DNA from: Phycisphaerae bacterium
Lineage (GTDB): Bacteria > Planctomycetota > Phycisphaerae > Phycisphaerales > UBA1924
Direction: 5' to 3'
Assembly: GCA_030429705.1 (NCBI GenBank)
Contig: JAUIES010000002.1
Span: forward strand, 312,001 to 376,000
DNA: 64,000 nucleotides
The notes under the pieces: model-generated
Told to the model about the DNA's origin: nothing
Seen by the model: the letters and a program-made list of their open reading frames with translations, nothing else
Database searches by the model: none
Program-made: the position numbers and the translations under genes
Shown here: one piece after another, positions 35,117-43,882 of the stretch
Numbering within the stretch: position 1 is the first letter of the stretch
Layout: the number at the start of each line of letters is the position of its first letter

Positions 35117-35605
35117 CTAGAACTTGATTTCGAGGAGCCGAAATGCCCCGAGGAAGAACACCTTGTTGTTCACGAACCAGAAGCCCACAGTGAGCACGAT
35201 GCCCAGGCCGAACCGGGCAAACCCTGACGCTGGCCGCAGGTGTTCGCGGGTCAGAAGCACACTCGCCAGAATGGATGTCGCCGATGAAACAATGATGAAT
35301 CCGATCATCACAAAACCAACCACATCAACCGGCGGAAGTTGCATGACGACCGTGCTGGTGAGGATGTCGACCACACGAACGATCAGGCAGATGAACCAGA
35401 AGACCGGCACCGGCGAGACGCCGATCAGCACCATCACCCACCACCGCTGCAGCCACGGCGTCTTCGGTTCAAGATCCGCCACCACCAACCCGCACTCAGG
35501 ACACTTGGCCGCCGCGTCTGCGGGCAACCCCGTCAGGTCGTAGCCGCAAGTGCAAGTGGTCACCGCTGGGAGAGGCAGGTCGGATTTGGCCGGAGCGGGG
35601 GGCAT
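35117..35605 (-). CDS. Zinc-ribbon small membrane protein (CGYDLTG family), copy E
   Basis: The protein has about 162 residues. The ribbon CTCGYDLTGL...KCPECG is followed by three membrane helices (WVMVLIGVSPVPVFWFICLIV, VDVVGFVMIGFIIVSSATSI, FGLGIVLTVGFWFVNNKVFF). ATG 35605 is used; TTG 35611 lies two codons earlier. The DNA over the ribbon is very similar to that of copy F, its same-strand neighbour, which points to tandem duplication. Confidence 0.8.
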   Translation of the reverse strand: MPPAPAKSDLPLPAVTTCTCGYDLTGLPADAAAKCPECGLVVADLEPKTPWLQRWWVMVLIGVSPVPVFWFICLIVRVVDILTSTVVMQLPPVDVVGFVMIGFIIVSSATSILASVLLTREHLRPASGFARFGLGIVLTVGFWFVNNKVFFLGAFRLLEIKF

Positions 35606-35695
35606 GGTCAAAGAAGTCTATCGCGGGGCGACCGAGCCACCAGCTCGAAATGGGTTCGCCACTCTCACTGTCATCGCAACACACGAAACCTCGCT

Positions 35696-36151
35696 TCACA
35701 GGACGAGCCAGCCAATCAACAAAATGACCGGCCATGGAATGAGGCAGGCGACGGAAAGCAAGAGAAACTGCATGAGTTTTTGGTGCCGCCGAGTACTTGT
35801 TGACATCGTGAGGCGAACAAATCGGTTCGCGGCAGGGATCGCAAGCACCCACTGTGAGAGTGCAGCGAGCAGATATAACACGAGATCGACCCAAATATTC
35901 ACTTGCCAGGGCTGTGCCAGGGCTGACAATAGAACACCTGACAGACCCAGCATCAATGGTGTGAAACACATCATGATCATAAAGCTGGGCTGGTCGTACA
36001 ACGGTGGTCTGGTCGGCAAATCACTGATGACCACCCCGCATTCCGGACACTTAGCGGCCGCATCCGACGGCAAACCCGTCAGGTCATAGCCGCAGGTGCA
36101 AGTCGTCACCGCGTCGTTCGGGGGTTTGGGTTCAGTCGGTGAGGGGGGCAT
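35696..36151 (-). CDS. Zinc-ribbon small membrane protein (CGYDLTG family), copy F
   Basis: The 151-residue protein has the ribbon CTCGYDLTGL...KCPECG and three helices (FMIMMCFTPLMLGLSGVLL, LVLYLLAALSQWVLAIPAA, LLLSVACLIPWPVILLIGWLVL). Across the ribbon (about 36030-36113) it matches copy E (about 35490-35567) at most nucleotides, the closest pair of the family in this window. It ends in hydrophobic residues right at the stop. It is followed by E after 90 bases. Confidence 0.8.
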   Translation of the reverse strand: MPPSPTEPKPPNDAVTTCTCGYDLTGLPSDAAAKCPECGVVISDLPTRPPLYDQPSFMIMMCFTPLMLGLSGVLLSALAQPWQVNIWVDLVLYLLAALSQWVLAIPAANRFVRLTMSTSTRRHQKLMQFLLLSVACLIPWPVILLIGWLVL

Positions 36152-36214
36152 CGGAATAACAGTGTATCACGACATCGTGAATCCTCGCCGCAATCTCCAC
36201 CAAGCCAAACCCGT

Positions 36215-36676
36215 TCAAAAACTGTTCCGCATCGCCGTGATCACCGCAAGCACCAGCCCGTTGCCCATGCCAAGCAGCAACACAACGGAGACCGCGATCA
36301 TCAAACGGTTGAAGAACCCCTTCGCCTCGGACCGGTCCGCAATCAACAAGTAACACGCCGGGACCGACACGAACCAGAACAGCCCGCCGCCGAGCAACAC
36401 CAGCGCCATCACGCTGAGATCACCGACAAACGAGCCCGGTAGCAAGCTGCCGACCACCATCGCCCCGATCAATACCATCGCCGGCAGGAAAAACGCCACG
36501 GACGCGATCCACCCATGCACGAACCACGGCTTGCGCGGCTTGAGCGATCGCAACGCCACCCCGCACTCAGGGCACAAGGCGTCCGCACCCCGAGGCAACC
36601 CGGTCAGGTCGTAGCCGCAGTCGCACACCGACACACCGGGTGGCGGCGCATCAGGCATCGTCATCGATGAAGTCAT
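36215..36676 (-). CDS. Zinc-ribbon small membrane protein (CGYDLTG family), copy G
   Basis: The 153-residue protein has the ribbon CDCGYDLTGL...LCPECG and three or four helices (WIASVAFFLPAMVLIGAMVVG, LSVMALVLLGGGLFWFVSVPACYLL, LMIAVSVVLLLGMGNGLVLAVI). ATG 36676 was kept; two further ATGs lie within the first seven codons. It is the first of the G-F-E run on the minus strand and sits downstream of polA on the same strand across a 138-base gap. Confidence 0.8.
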   Translation of the reverse strand: MTSSMTMPDAPPPGVSVCDCGYDLTGLPRGADALCPECGVALRSLKPRKPWFVHGWIASVAFFLPAMVLIGAMVVGSLLPGSFVGDLSVMALVLLGGGLFWFVSVPACYLLIADRSEAKGFFNRLMIAVSVVLLLGMGNGLVLAVITAMRNSF

Positions 36677-36777
36677 GGTTGACCAAGTCTACCACAGCAT
36701 GCCAATCGCCGTGGCAGAGCGACGCGCCCACCCAACAACCGCACCATGCAGTCATTCCCACACGCCGATCGGTCATC

Positions 36778-36808
36778 CCCCAATGCCCAGCGCCCAATCC
36801 CCAATGCC
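36778..36808. repeat. Imperfect heptanucleotide tandem repeat (CCCCAAT type)
   Basis: The units are CCCCAAT (36778-36784), GCCCAGC (36785-36791), GCCCAAT (36792-36798), CCCCAAT (36799-36805) and a partial GCC. They lie in the short gap between the end of polA and gene G. This resembles the CCCCAAT-type short tandem repeats described from filamentous cyanobacteria; the resemblance may be coincidental. Confidence 0.5.
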
Positions 36809-36814
36809 TCCCCC

Positions 36815-39715
36815 CTACTTCCCATCAAACCAGGTCGCCGCCACCGCGGAATCGACCACCAGCGGCACGCACAGGTCCATCGCCGCCTCCATCCGCTCGA
36901 CGATGATCGCCCGGGCCGCCTCCGCAGAATCTTCGGGCGACTCGAACACGAGTTCGTCGTGGATCTGAAGCAGCATCAGCGTGTCACACAGCGCGTCCGT
37001 GTTCGCTGTCGCCGCCTGGAGCCGCTCGTGCAGGTCGATCATTGCGAGTTTGATCAGGTCAGCCGCCGAACCTTGGACCACCGAGTTGATTGCGATTCGT
37101 TCCGCCAGCGCTCGCCGCTGTCCGTTGCGGTCATCGATGCCGTCGATCGGGCGACGCCGCTTGAGCATGGTCTCGACATAGCCGTATCGCCGGGCTTGCT
37201 GGATGCACTCCTCGAGAAAAGTCGTGATGCCCGCAAAGCGCCGCTTGTAATCGTCGATGATTTCGCCGGCCTCGGTGACCCCGATCCCGAGCCGTCGCGC
37301 CAGACCAAAGGGCGTCACGCCATAGACGATCCCGAAGTTGACCATCTTCGCGCCCGACCGCTGCTCGCGCGTGACCTCGGCCAGCGGCACCCCGTGGATC
37401 TGGGCGGCGACAGCACGATGGATATCCTCCCCCCCTTCAAAGGCCGCGACCAGGGCCGGGTCGCTCGACAGATGCGCGAGCAGCCGCAGTTCGACCTGAG
37501 AGTAGTCCGCTGTAATCAACACCCGCCCCAGCGGCGCGACAAAGGCCCGACGAATCTCACGCCCGATGTCGGTCCGGATCGGAATATTCTGCAGATTCGG
37601 GTCACTCGACGACAGTCGACCTGTGGACGCGACCGTCTGATTGAAACTCGCGTGGATGCGGCCGGTGTCCGGGTGGATTTCTTCACCAAGATTGACCAGA
37701 TAGGTGTTGACCAACTTCGTCAGTTGACGAAACTCGAGGATCAGCGTCGGGATCGGACTCTCGACCGAGGCATCTTGCACCAATTTTTCCAGTGTCTCCG
37801 CATCCGTCGAATAACCGGTCTTGGTCTTGCGAATAGGCTTGATGCCAAGCCCCGGCTCGGCAGCGTCGGGCGCGTTGAAGAGCACCTTGGACAGTTGCTT
37901 GGGTGAGTCGGGATCAAAGCCCCGACCGATCGCTTCTTCTGATGCGATGGCGATTTCTTCACGCAACCCGGTGATGCGCTTGTCGAGCCGCAGCCGTTGG
38001 GTTTCAAGCTCAGCCGGGTCAACCTTGATGCCGTTGTATTCGAGTTCGGCGAGCACATCAACCAGCGGCATCTCGACGGATCGATACAGTTCGTCGAGCC
38101 CCATCGCCTTGAGCTGCTTGAACGATATCTCGGCCAGTTGCAGCGTGACATCCGCATCCTCAGCGGCATAGTCCGCTGCGAGCGATAGCGGCACCTGGTC
38201 GAAAGTCTTTTGATTCTTGCCCGAGCCGATGAGATCACGGATGGAGATGTTCTGCCGCCCGAGCAAGGCCTGTGACAGAGCATCCATCGAGTGCGACGAA
38301 CGCGACGCGTCAATGAGGTAACTGCCGATCATCGTGTCGCCTGCGTGCGGCTGCGCCTTGGTCGGCAGGTGCCCCGCCAGCCGCACGCCCGCCTTGCGCA
38401 GGACCAACAGGTCATACTTGATATTGTGCCCGACCTTCGGCTTGCTTGCGTCTTCGAGCACGGGCCGCAGGGCCTCGAGCACGACCTCGGGCGAGAGAAA
38501 TACCTCACCCTCGGGTGCTCGCACGGGGACATACCAGCCTGTCCCCCCCTTGATTGAGAACGACAGCCCGCATAACTCCACCCACATCGGCCGAAGTCCG
38601 GTCGTCTCGGTGTCGACCGCGATGAGTGAAGCCGCCTCCAGTTCTTTCACCAACGAAGCAAGGTCAGCCTTCGTGTGTACGCACCGGTACGACCCATCCA
38701 CCTCGCGCGGTGGCTCTGGATCAACCACATCAAACAGACCCGGGCCATCAGACGCCTTGCCGCGCGGCGAAGCCACCTCGGCAGGTGCGACGGTCATGCC
38801 GAGCATCACCTTGACCTCGTCCTGGTACCGGTTGAACCCCAGTTCACGCAAAATCGGCACGAGCGCATCGAGTTTGATCGTGCTCGTCTTCGCATGGGCG
38901 AGTTCAAACGCCATCGGCACATCGTGTCGCAGTGTCACCAATTGCCTCGACAGCGGCAAATGAGCCGCCGCCTCGGCGATTCGCTCGCGTCGCTTGCCCT
39001 TGATGATCCACTCTTTCTTCGGCTTGTCTTCAGTCGCCTCGGCAAGCACCGCGTCGAGCGTGCCAAACTCAGCGATCAACTGGGCCGCCGTCTTCGGCCC
39101 GACCCCGCTCGCGCCGGGAATGTTGTCGCTCGTATCGCCCATGAGCGCGAGAAAGTCGATCACTTGCTCTGGTGTGATACCCAGGTCGTCTGCCAGGTCC
39201 CCCACCGTGATGAGCGTGTCATGATGCACATCGTACATTTCGACCGGCTTCTCACCGGTTCGTAGCAACTGCTTGAGATCCTTGTCCTTGCTCACGATCC
39301 GCATCGCGACCGCCGGATCAGCGTCGCGCAGCTGCGTGGCGATCGTCGCGATCACATCGTCCGCTTCAAACCCTTCAGCACCGATGACCGGCACGCCGAT
39401 CGCCTTGAGTAGCGACAGCGACCGCTCGACCTGAGGCTGCAAGTCTTCGGGCGGTGCGTCGCGGTTGGCCTTATACGCCGGGTACAACTGCGAACGAAAT
39501 GTCCCGTGGTCGCCACCGACATCGAGCGCAACCGCAACAAAGTCGGGCGGTGCACCAATCTGCCCTTCCCCGCGCAGCAACTTGAGCAGCATGCCGACAA
39601 ACCCGAAGGTCATGTTGGTCGGTTCGCCCGTCACCGGACTCGTCATCGGCGTCCGAATCGCGTGGTAGGCACGAAAGAACTGGGCGTAGCCGTCAATCAG
39701 GTAGAGCGTCTGCAT
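36815..39715 (-). CDS. polA: DNA polymerase I
   Basis: DNA polymerase I acts in Okazaki fragment maturation and excision repair. At 966 residues it has all three modules. The 5'-3' exonuclease/flap domain is at about 1-300 (LIDGYAQFFRAYHA, GFEADDVIATIA, GVGPKTA). The 3'-5' exonuclease domain appears intact, with VDTETTGL (Exo I), NIKYDLLVL (Exo II) and YAAEDADVT (Exo III). The polymerase domain has SSSDPNLQNIP, ADYSQVELRLLAHLS (motif A), a fingers helix with KMVNFGIVYG and QIHDELVFE (motif C). Proofreading is therefore probably retained. It begins six bases after the recQ stop, so the two are co-transcribed. The ATG at 39715 has no clear ribosome site, which suggests coupling to recQ. Confidence 0.97.
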   Translation of the reverse strand: MQTLYLIDGYAQFFRAYHAIRTPMTSPVTGEPTNMTFGFVGMLLKLLRGEGQIGAPPDFVAVALDVGGDHGTFRSQLYPAYKANRDAPPEDLQPQVERSLSLLKAIGVPVIGAEGFEADDVIATIATQLRDADPAVAMRIVSKDKDLKQLLRTGEKPVEMYDVHHDTLITVGDLADDLGITPEQVIDFLALMGDTSDNIPGASGVGPKTAAQLIAEFGTLDAVLAEATEDKPKKEWIIKGKRRERIAEAAAHLPLSRQLVTLRHDVPMAFELAHAKTSTIKLDALVPILRELGFNRYQDEVKVMLGMTVAPAEVASPRGKASDGPGLFDVVDPEPPREVDGSYRCVHTKADLASLVKELEAASLIAVDTETTGLRPMWVELCGLSFSIKGGTGWYVPVRAPEGEVFLSPEVVLEALRPVLEDASKPKVGHNIKYDLLVLRKAGVRLAGHLPTKAQPHAGDTMIGSYLIDASRSSHSMDALSQALLGRQNISIRDLIGSGKNQKTFDQVPLSLAADYAAEDADVTLQLAEISFKQLKAMGLDELYRSVEMPLVDVLAELEYNGIKVDPAELETQRLRLDKRITGLREEIAIASEEAIGRGFDPDSPKQLSKVLFNAPDAAEPGLGIKPIRKTKTGYSTDAETLEKLVQDASVESPIPTLILEFRQLTKLVNTYLVNLGEEIHPDTGRIHASFNQTVASTGRLSSSDPNLQNIPIRTDIGREIRRAFVAPLGRVLITADYSQVELRLLAHLSSDPALVAAFEGGEDIHRAVAAQIHGVPLAEVTREQRSGAKMVNFGIVYGVTPFGLARRLGIGVTEAGEIIDDYKRRFAGITTFLEECIQQARRYGYVETMLKRRRPIDGIDDRNGQRRALAERIAINSVVQGSAADLIKLAMIDLHERLQAATANTDALCDTLMLLQIHDELVFESPEDSAEAARAIIVERMEAAMDLCVPLVVDSAVAATWFDGK

Positions 39716-39721
39716 ATGGGC

Positions 39722-42001
39722 TTATGGTAGTGGAACGGAGGCTTCGTCGCCCGCGGCCACACCAGACGCATGCGTCGCCTTCAAGTGAGTCATGACGGCA
39801 CGAATGGTGTTGTAGTCAACTTCACCATCCATCACCTCAAAGATCGATTTGAGTCGGCTGTCAGCCGATGACGCGGCAGCTGCAGCCACACGCTCATAAA
39901 CCGATGACGCAACCCACGGCTCGATAGATGCCGGTTCCGCAGCAGCAATCCACCGCGTGAGGTGACCCCAAACCGTACTCGAAGCAAGTCCTGTCAACTC
40001 AACCACGCGATCGAACGGCTCGCCCTCGTCAAAGTGCTTTGCGCTCTTTGTCAGAAGACCGCTCATGACCGAAGGCATCTTGGCGGGTTCTGAAACCGAG
40101 CGATCCGACACCGACGCATCGTGCGACAACTCGTGCGATTGACACCATGTTGCGATTGCGGTCAGGAATGCTTCGCCGAATGTTTCCGCCTTGACAGAAC
40201 CGATCCCGTGAATCTTCAGCATCGCCTGGATGGTCGATGGACGCACGGCTGCCAGTTCCTTGAGCGTGACATCGGCGAACACGACATACGGCGGCACGCC
40301 GCGCTCGTCGGCAAGTTCACGCCTGACTTCACGCAATGCATCAAACAACGCCTGCTCTTCTGTAGAAAGGCGTACGCCCTCGCCGCTCGCCGAACGCTGC
40401 ACAGGCTGCTTCGCCCGGAGCAGCGTGACTTCCCGCTCGCCCTTGAGAACCCTGAGCGATGCTTCATTCAACGCGAGTGTCTGATATGCAGCATGATTCT
40501 GCTCAAGCACACCCTGTTCAATGAGTTGGTTCAGATAACTCACAAGCAACGGCTTAGCCGTCGTGCTGAGCAGCCCATAGGTGCTCAATGTGTCATGCTG
40601 GCGATGCAAAATCTTGACCGACTTTGACCCTCGCAAAACATCGACAACATGGTTGATACCAAACCCGGTCCCTGAGTGCTTTTGAATTCGCGCGACGCAG
40701 GAGAGGATTTTCTGGGCAATCGTCTGAGCGTCGGGCACGGTCTCAGTTTCGCCCAGACACACATCACATGCGGTGCAATTTTCACGCTCGTAGGCCTGCC
40801 CAAAGTGTTCTGACAAGTACTTGTGACGGCAGCGCATCCCGGCAGCAAATCGCTGCATTTCGCCAAGCAGGTCCAGTTGCACTTGCACAAACTCCGGGCT
40901 CGAACCGTTTTCCTCTGCCGATCGCTGGTACAACCCGGCCCAACGACTGACATCACCGGCGGAATAGAGCAGAACGCACTCTGACTCAAGTCCATCGCGG
41001 CCTGCTCGACCTGTTTCTTGTTGGTACGCCTCGACCGACTTGGGCAACCCCGCGTGTATCACACATCGCACATTCGACCGGTCGATCCCCATTCCAAATG
41101 CCACCGTTGCCACCACGATGTCGATCTTCTCTCGACTGAACTTGTCTTGCACTTTTGTTCGTTGCAGGTGGGTCATGCCCGCGTGATACGCTGCAGCCTT
41201 GACCCCGCGACGACTCAAAATCGTCGCGATTCGTTCTGTATCTTTCCGGCTGATGCAGTACACGATGATCGCTTCACCAGCATGGCGCTCGGCAATCTCA
41301 CAGATCTGAGCCTCCCGGTCATTCCGAGGCACAACGCGGTAGACCAGATTGGGGCGATCAAAAGTCCCAACAAGCACTTTTCCATCATCAAGTTGTAACT
41401 GTTCAACAATATCCTGACGCACACGCTCGGTTGCAGTCGCTGTGAACGCCTGAAAACTCGCATCCGGAAAGTGTCGTCGAAGAGTCGCAAGTTGACGATA
41501 CTCCGGCCGAAAGTCATGGCCCCACTGACTGATACAGTGCGCTTCATCGATCGCAAACCGACGCACCCCTGCACCGTTGTGTCTTGACGGCAACGATTTC
41601 AGCCAGTTCAAAAAATCCGCTGCAAGTAAACGCTCGGGCGAAACGAAGAGCAACTTGGTCTGTCCGGCTTCGACGCCGTCTGTGACCGCATCACGCTCTT
41701 CTCGTGAGAGCCCCGAATACAACCCCCCTGCCGGGTATCCATTGAGCAGCAGCCCGTCGACCTGGTCCTTGATCAGAGCAATCAACGGACTGACCACGAT
41801 GGTAAGTCCGTCATCCACCAACGCCGGCACCTGATAACACAGACTCTTGCCGCCACCGGTCGGTAGAACGACGAGCGCATCCTGACCTGCGAGCGCACAT
41901 TGAATCGCATCCGCCTGCAATGGACGCAACGCCTCATGACCCCAAACGCGGCGAACGACCGCCAGTGTCTGTTCATCGGTTGTCTGTTCATGAGTCGGCA
42001 T
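39722..42001 (-). CDS. recQ: ATP-dependent DNA helicase RecQ
   Basis: RecQ is a 3'-5' superfamily 2 helicase that resolves recombination and repair intermediates. The 759-residue protein has motif I PTGGGKSLCYQ, motif II DEAHCISQWGHDFRPEY, GTFDRPNL, YCISRKDT and motif VI QETGRAGRDG. The zinc-binding subdomain follows (CRHKYL...CTACDVC), then RQC winged helix, an HRDC domain (ALREVRRELADERGVPPYVVF) and a C-terminal helix-turn-helix-like extension of about 130 residues. The ATG at 42001 (MPTHEQTT) is preferred to an upstream start at 42112, which would overlap the previous gene. It lies 97 bases after the GlmU-like gene and six bases before polA. Confidence 0.95.
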   Translation of the reverse strand: MPTHEQTTDEQTLAVVRRVWGHEALRPLQADAIQCALAGQDALVVLPTGGGKSLCYQVPALVDDGLTIVVSPLIALIKDQVDGLLLNGYPAGGLYSGLSREERDAVTDGVEAGQTKLLFVSPERLLAADFLNWLKSLPSRHNGAGVRRFAIDEAHCISQWGHDFRPEYRQLATLRRHFPDASFQAFTATATERVRQDIVEQLQLDDGKVLVGTFDRPNLVYRVVPRNDREAQICEIAERHAGEAIIVYCISRKDTERIATILSRRGVKAAAYHAGMTHLQRTKVQDKFSREKIDIVVATVAFGMGIDRSNVRCVIHAGLPKSVEAYQQETGRAGRDGLESECVLLYSAGDVSRWAGLYQRSAEENGSSPEFVQVQLDLLGEMQRFAAGMRCRHKYLSEHFGQAYERENCTACDVCLGETETVPDAQTIAQKILSCVARIQKHSGTGFGINHVVDVLRGSKSVKILHRQHDTLSTYGLLSTTAKPLLVSYLNQLIEQGVLEQNHAAYQTLALNEASLRVLKGEREVTLLRAKQPVQRSASGEGVRLSTEEQALFDALREVRRELADERGVPPYVVFADVTLKELAAVRPSTIQAMLKIHGIGSVKAETFGEAFLTAIATWCQSHELSHDASVSDRSVSEPAKMPSVMSGLLTKSAKHFDEGEPFDRVVELTGLASSTVWGHLTRWIAAAEPASIEPWVASSVYERVAAAAASSADSRLKSIFEVMDGEVDYNTIRAVMTHLKATHASGVAAGDEASVPLP

Positions 42002-42098
42002 CAACGACAGATCCTCCACCCGTAAAAACACTGTAGAGACCAACCACCGCGCCCGCTCTCGCACCAGCCCGCAGGAGCGATCGTTCGATCGACGGCGT

Positions 42099-43328
42099 TC
42101 AGGTCGCAGCACGCTTGTGCAGCATTCTGAGTCGATTCAGATATGCCCCATCCAGAGCGACTTCGCGGCGGCGCATCACCGTGGCAGCAACCTCTTCGAA
42201 TTTGCCAAGACGGGTCAATCGGCGTCCACCATCAGTCACCCAGGCAAATGGCTCGACACAACCCGCCAACGCATCATTTGCAGCCCACATCACACCGGTA
42301 TGAGCAATCGCCCCGGTCATGATCCGCGTCGAGATTGCAGTCTTGGTGTGATCACCAAGAACGCAGCCGAAGAACTGAAGCCCCGTCCGCTCGCGACCGC
42401 CACCGGGCTGCGCTACCGCAGAAATGTTGGCATAGGTATTGAGTAGATTACTACCGGTTGTTCCTGCACCCAGATTGACCCATTCACCGACGAACGAGTC
42501 GCCCAGATACCCTGCGTGTGCCTTGTTTGCGTAGCCTTGGAAGATCACGCCACTGACCTCGCCGCCCACCTTGCACACGGGCCCGATCGCCGTGTGCGCC
42601 CGAAGAATCGCCTGTTCCGTTATGACACTTGCCTCGCCGACACTGGTCGGCCCGACAATGACCGCGCCGGGTCGGATGATCGCACGCCGGCCGATATAGA
42701 TCGGACCAGACGAAGCATCGAAGACCACGCCGGGCGCGATCGATGCATCGGGTTCGATGCACACCCCACCGTCACCCATAATGCACACCGTCTCTTCAGA
42801 AACCAAGCCCGAGCCGTGCGCTAGCAGGTGCAGATCGATATCGATCGCCCTGTTGCGATGGACGATGACATCCCAAGGCTTTGCCAACAGAACCTGATCA
42901 TGAATCGTAATCTTCTCAGTCGTTGGGTCTTCGCCCGCCATCAGTCGGACAATGTCGGTTGCGAACAAGCAAGCACCAACAAGATCACCAGAAGCACCTT
43001 CGACTGCGGCCTGACCTGGTTCAAGTTCCGCGAGTACATCGAGTGGCAAAACGCACCGTCCGTTCACGACCAGAATTGGCACTTCGCTATCCATTTCAGG
43101 CAGCGCGTTCACCGGGCCGTTCCAACGACAAGATACAACTTCTGCAATCCCCGTCGGTGCGTACACCGCAATCGTGTCCAGCGATAGCGCACGCGTGAGC
43201 CGTTCCTGCGTGGTCAATGCTCCCGTTCGGATCTCGAAACTTGCTCGCAGGTCAGTCAACGGCCCCAGGTCGCCTCGGGCATCGTCAAAGAACACACACG
43301 GGCGTTTGGTCACTTCGTTGCCGGTCAT
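42099..43328 (-). CDS. GlmU-like putative sugar nucleotidyltransferase with left-handed beta-helix
   Basis: This protein of about 409 residues resembles the UDP-GlcNAc pyrophosphorylase-related proteins of planctomycetes and bacteroidetes. Its C-terminal half is a hexapeptide left-handed beta-helix (GPIYIGRRAIIRPGAVIVGPTSVGEASVI, GDFV and TKTAIST turns) as in GlmU acetyltransferases. The N-terminal part opens VFFDDARGDLGPLTDLRASF and lacks the classical G-x-G-T-R-M pyrophosphorylase loop, so catalysis there is doubtful. The ATG at 43328 overlaps the mreD stop by one base (TGATG). A role in cell-wall sugar supply beside mreBCD is inference. Confidence 0.82.
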   Translation of the reverse strand: MTGNEVTKRPCVFFDDARGDLGPLTDLRASFEIRTGALTTQERLTRALSLDTIAVYAPTGIAEVVSCRWNGPVNALPEMDSEVPILVVNGRCVLPLDVLAELEPGQAAVEGASGDLVGACLFATDIVRLMAGEDPTTEKITIHDQVLLAKPWDVIVHRNRAIDIDLHLLAHGSGLVSEETVCIMGDGGVCIEPDASIAPGVVFDASSGPIYIGRRAIIRPGAVIVGPTSVGEASVITEQAILRAHTAIGPVCKVGGEVSGVIFQGYANKAHAGYLGDSFVGEWVNLGAGTTGSNLLNTYANISAVAQPGGGRERTGLQFFGCVLGDHTKTAISTRIMTGAIAHTGVMWAANDALAGCVEPFAWVTDGGRRLTRLGKFEEVAATVMRRREVALDGAYLNRLRMLHKRAAT

Positions 43329-43882
43329 CAATGCCCAAACCTTCTCGCGGTCGCAAAACCGAACAACGGCGTCACCGGAATCAAGATCAACGATAGAAAA
43401 ACCGCCACGATGCCGGTGTAAACCGATGACGCCAAGCCCGCGAACAATCGCTCACTCGCATCCCACACGATTGGGTCGTCCATCAACATGTGAATCGTCA
43501 GAAACGCAACAACGATAATCTCTGAAACCGCTGCAGCGAGAAGTGACAACACACCCATGCTCAGCGGGTTCCGGCTCACGATCATGCCTCGCATCGCCAG
43601 CACGATTTGCACTGCTAGAAAGAACCCGATTGCATGAGGACCAACCAGCACAGTCGAGGATCCGCTCTTCAGTTCAATCGACCCTGTCAGATCGACAAGA
43701 ATCCCGAGGGTGATCGCAGCCCACACCGTTGATCTTTGCGAAGCGTTGAGTGCGATGAAAATCACCAACGCGACCACAAAACTCGGCGCGATGGCGTGTG
43801 GCCCGAGTTGAAGCGTGTCTCGCAACCCCAATTCAAGCCCGAAGCAAATCCAGGTGGCAATTGCAGCAGTCAGCCAGTTCAC
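43328..43882 (-). CDS. mreD: Rod shape-determining protein MreD-like
   Basis: This is a 184-residue polytopic membrane protein with five to six hydrophobic helices, including SFVVALVIFIALNA, STVWAAITLGILVDLTGS and IVAVFLSLILIPVTPLFGF. Its length, the G-I-L-V-D pattern and its position right after mreC, with which it overlaps by four bases (ATGA), identify it as MreD. MreD is the least conserved member of the elongasome and links MreC to the peptidoglycan machinery. The assignment leans on synteny. Confidence 0.82.
   Translation of the reverse strand: MNWLTAAIATWICFGLELGLRDTLQLGPHAIAPSFVVALVIFIALNASQRSTVWAAITLGILVDLTGSIELKSGSSTVLVGPHAIGFFLAVQIVLAMRGMIVSRNPLSMGVLSLLAAAVSEIIVVAFLTIHMLMDDPIVWDASERLFAGLASSVYTGIVAVFLSLILIPVTPLFGFATARRFGH

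Noticed and set aside
36746-37906. 386-residue open frame antisense to polA
   Set aside because: Its Arg-rich, featureless translation mirrors the conserved polymerase domain on the other strand.
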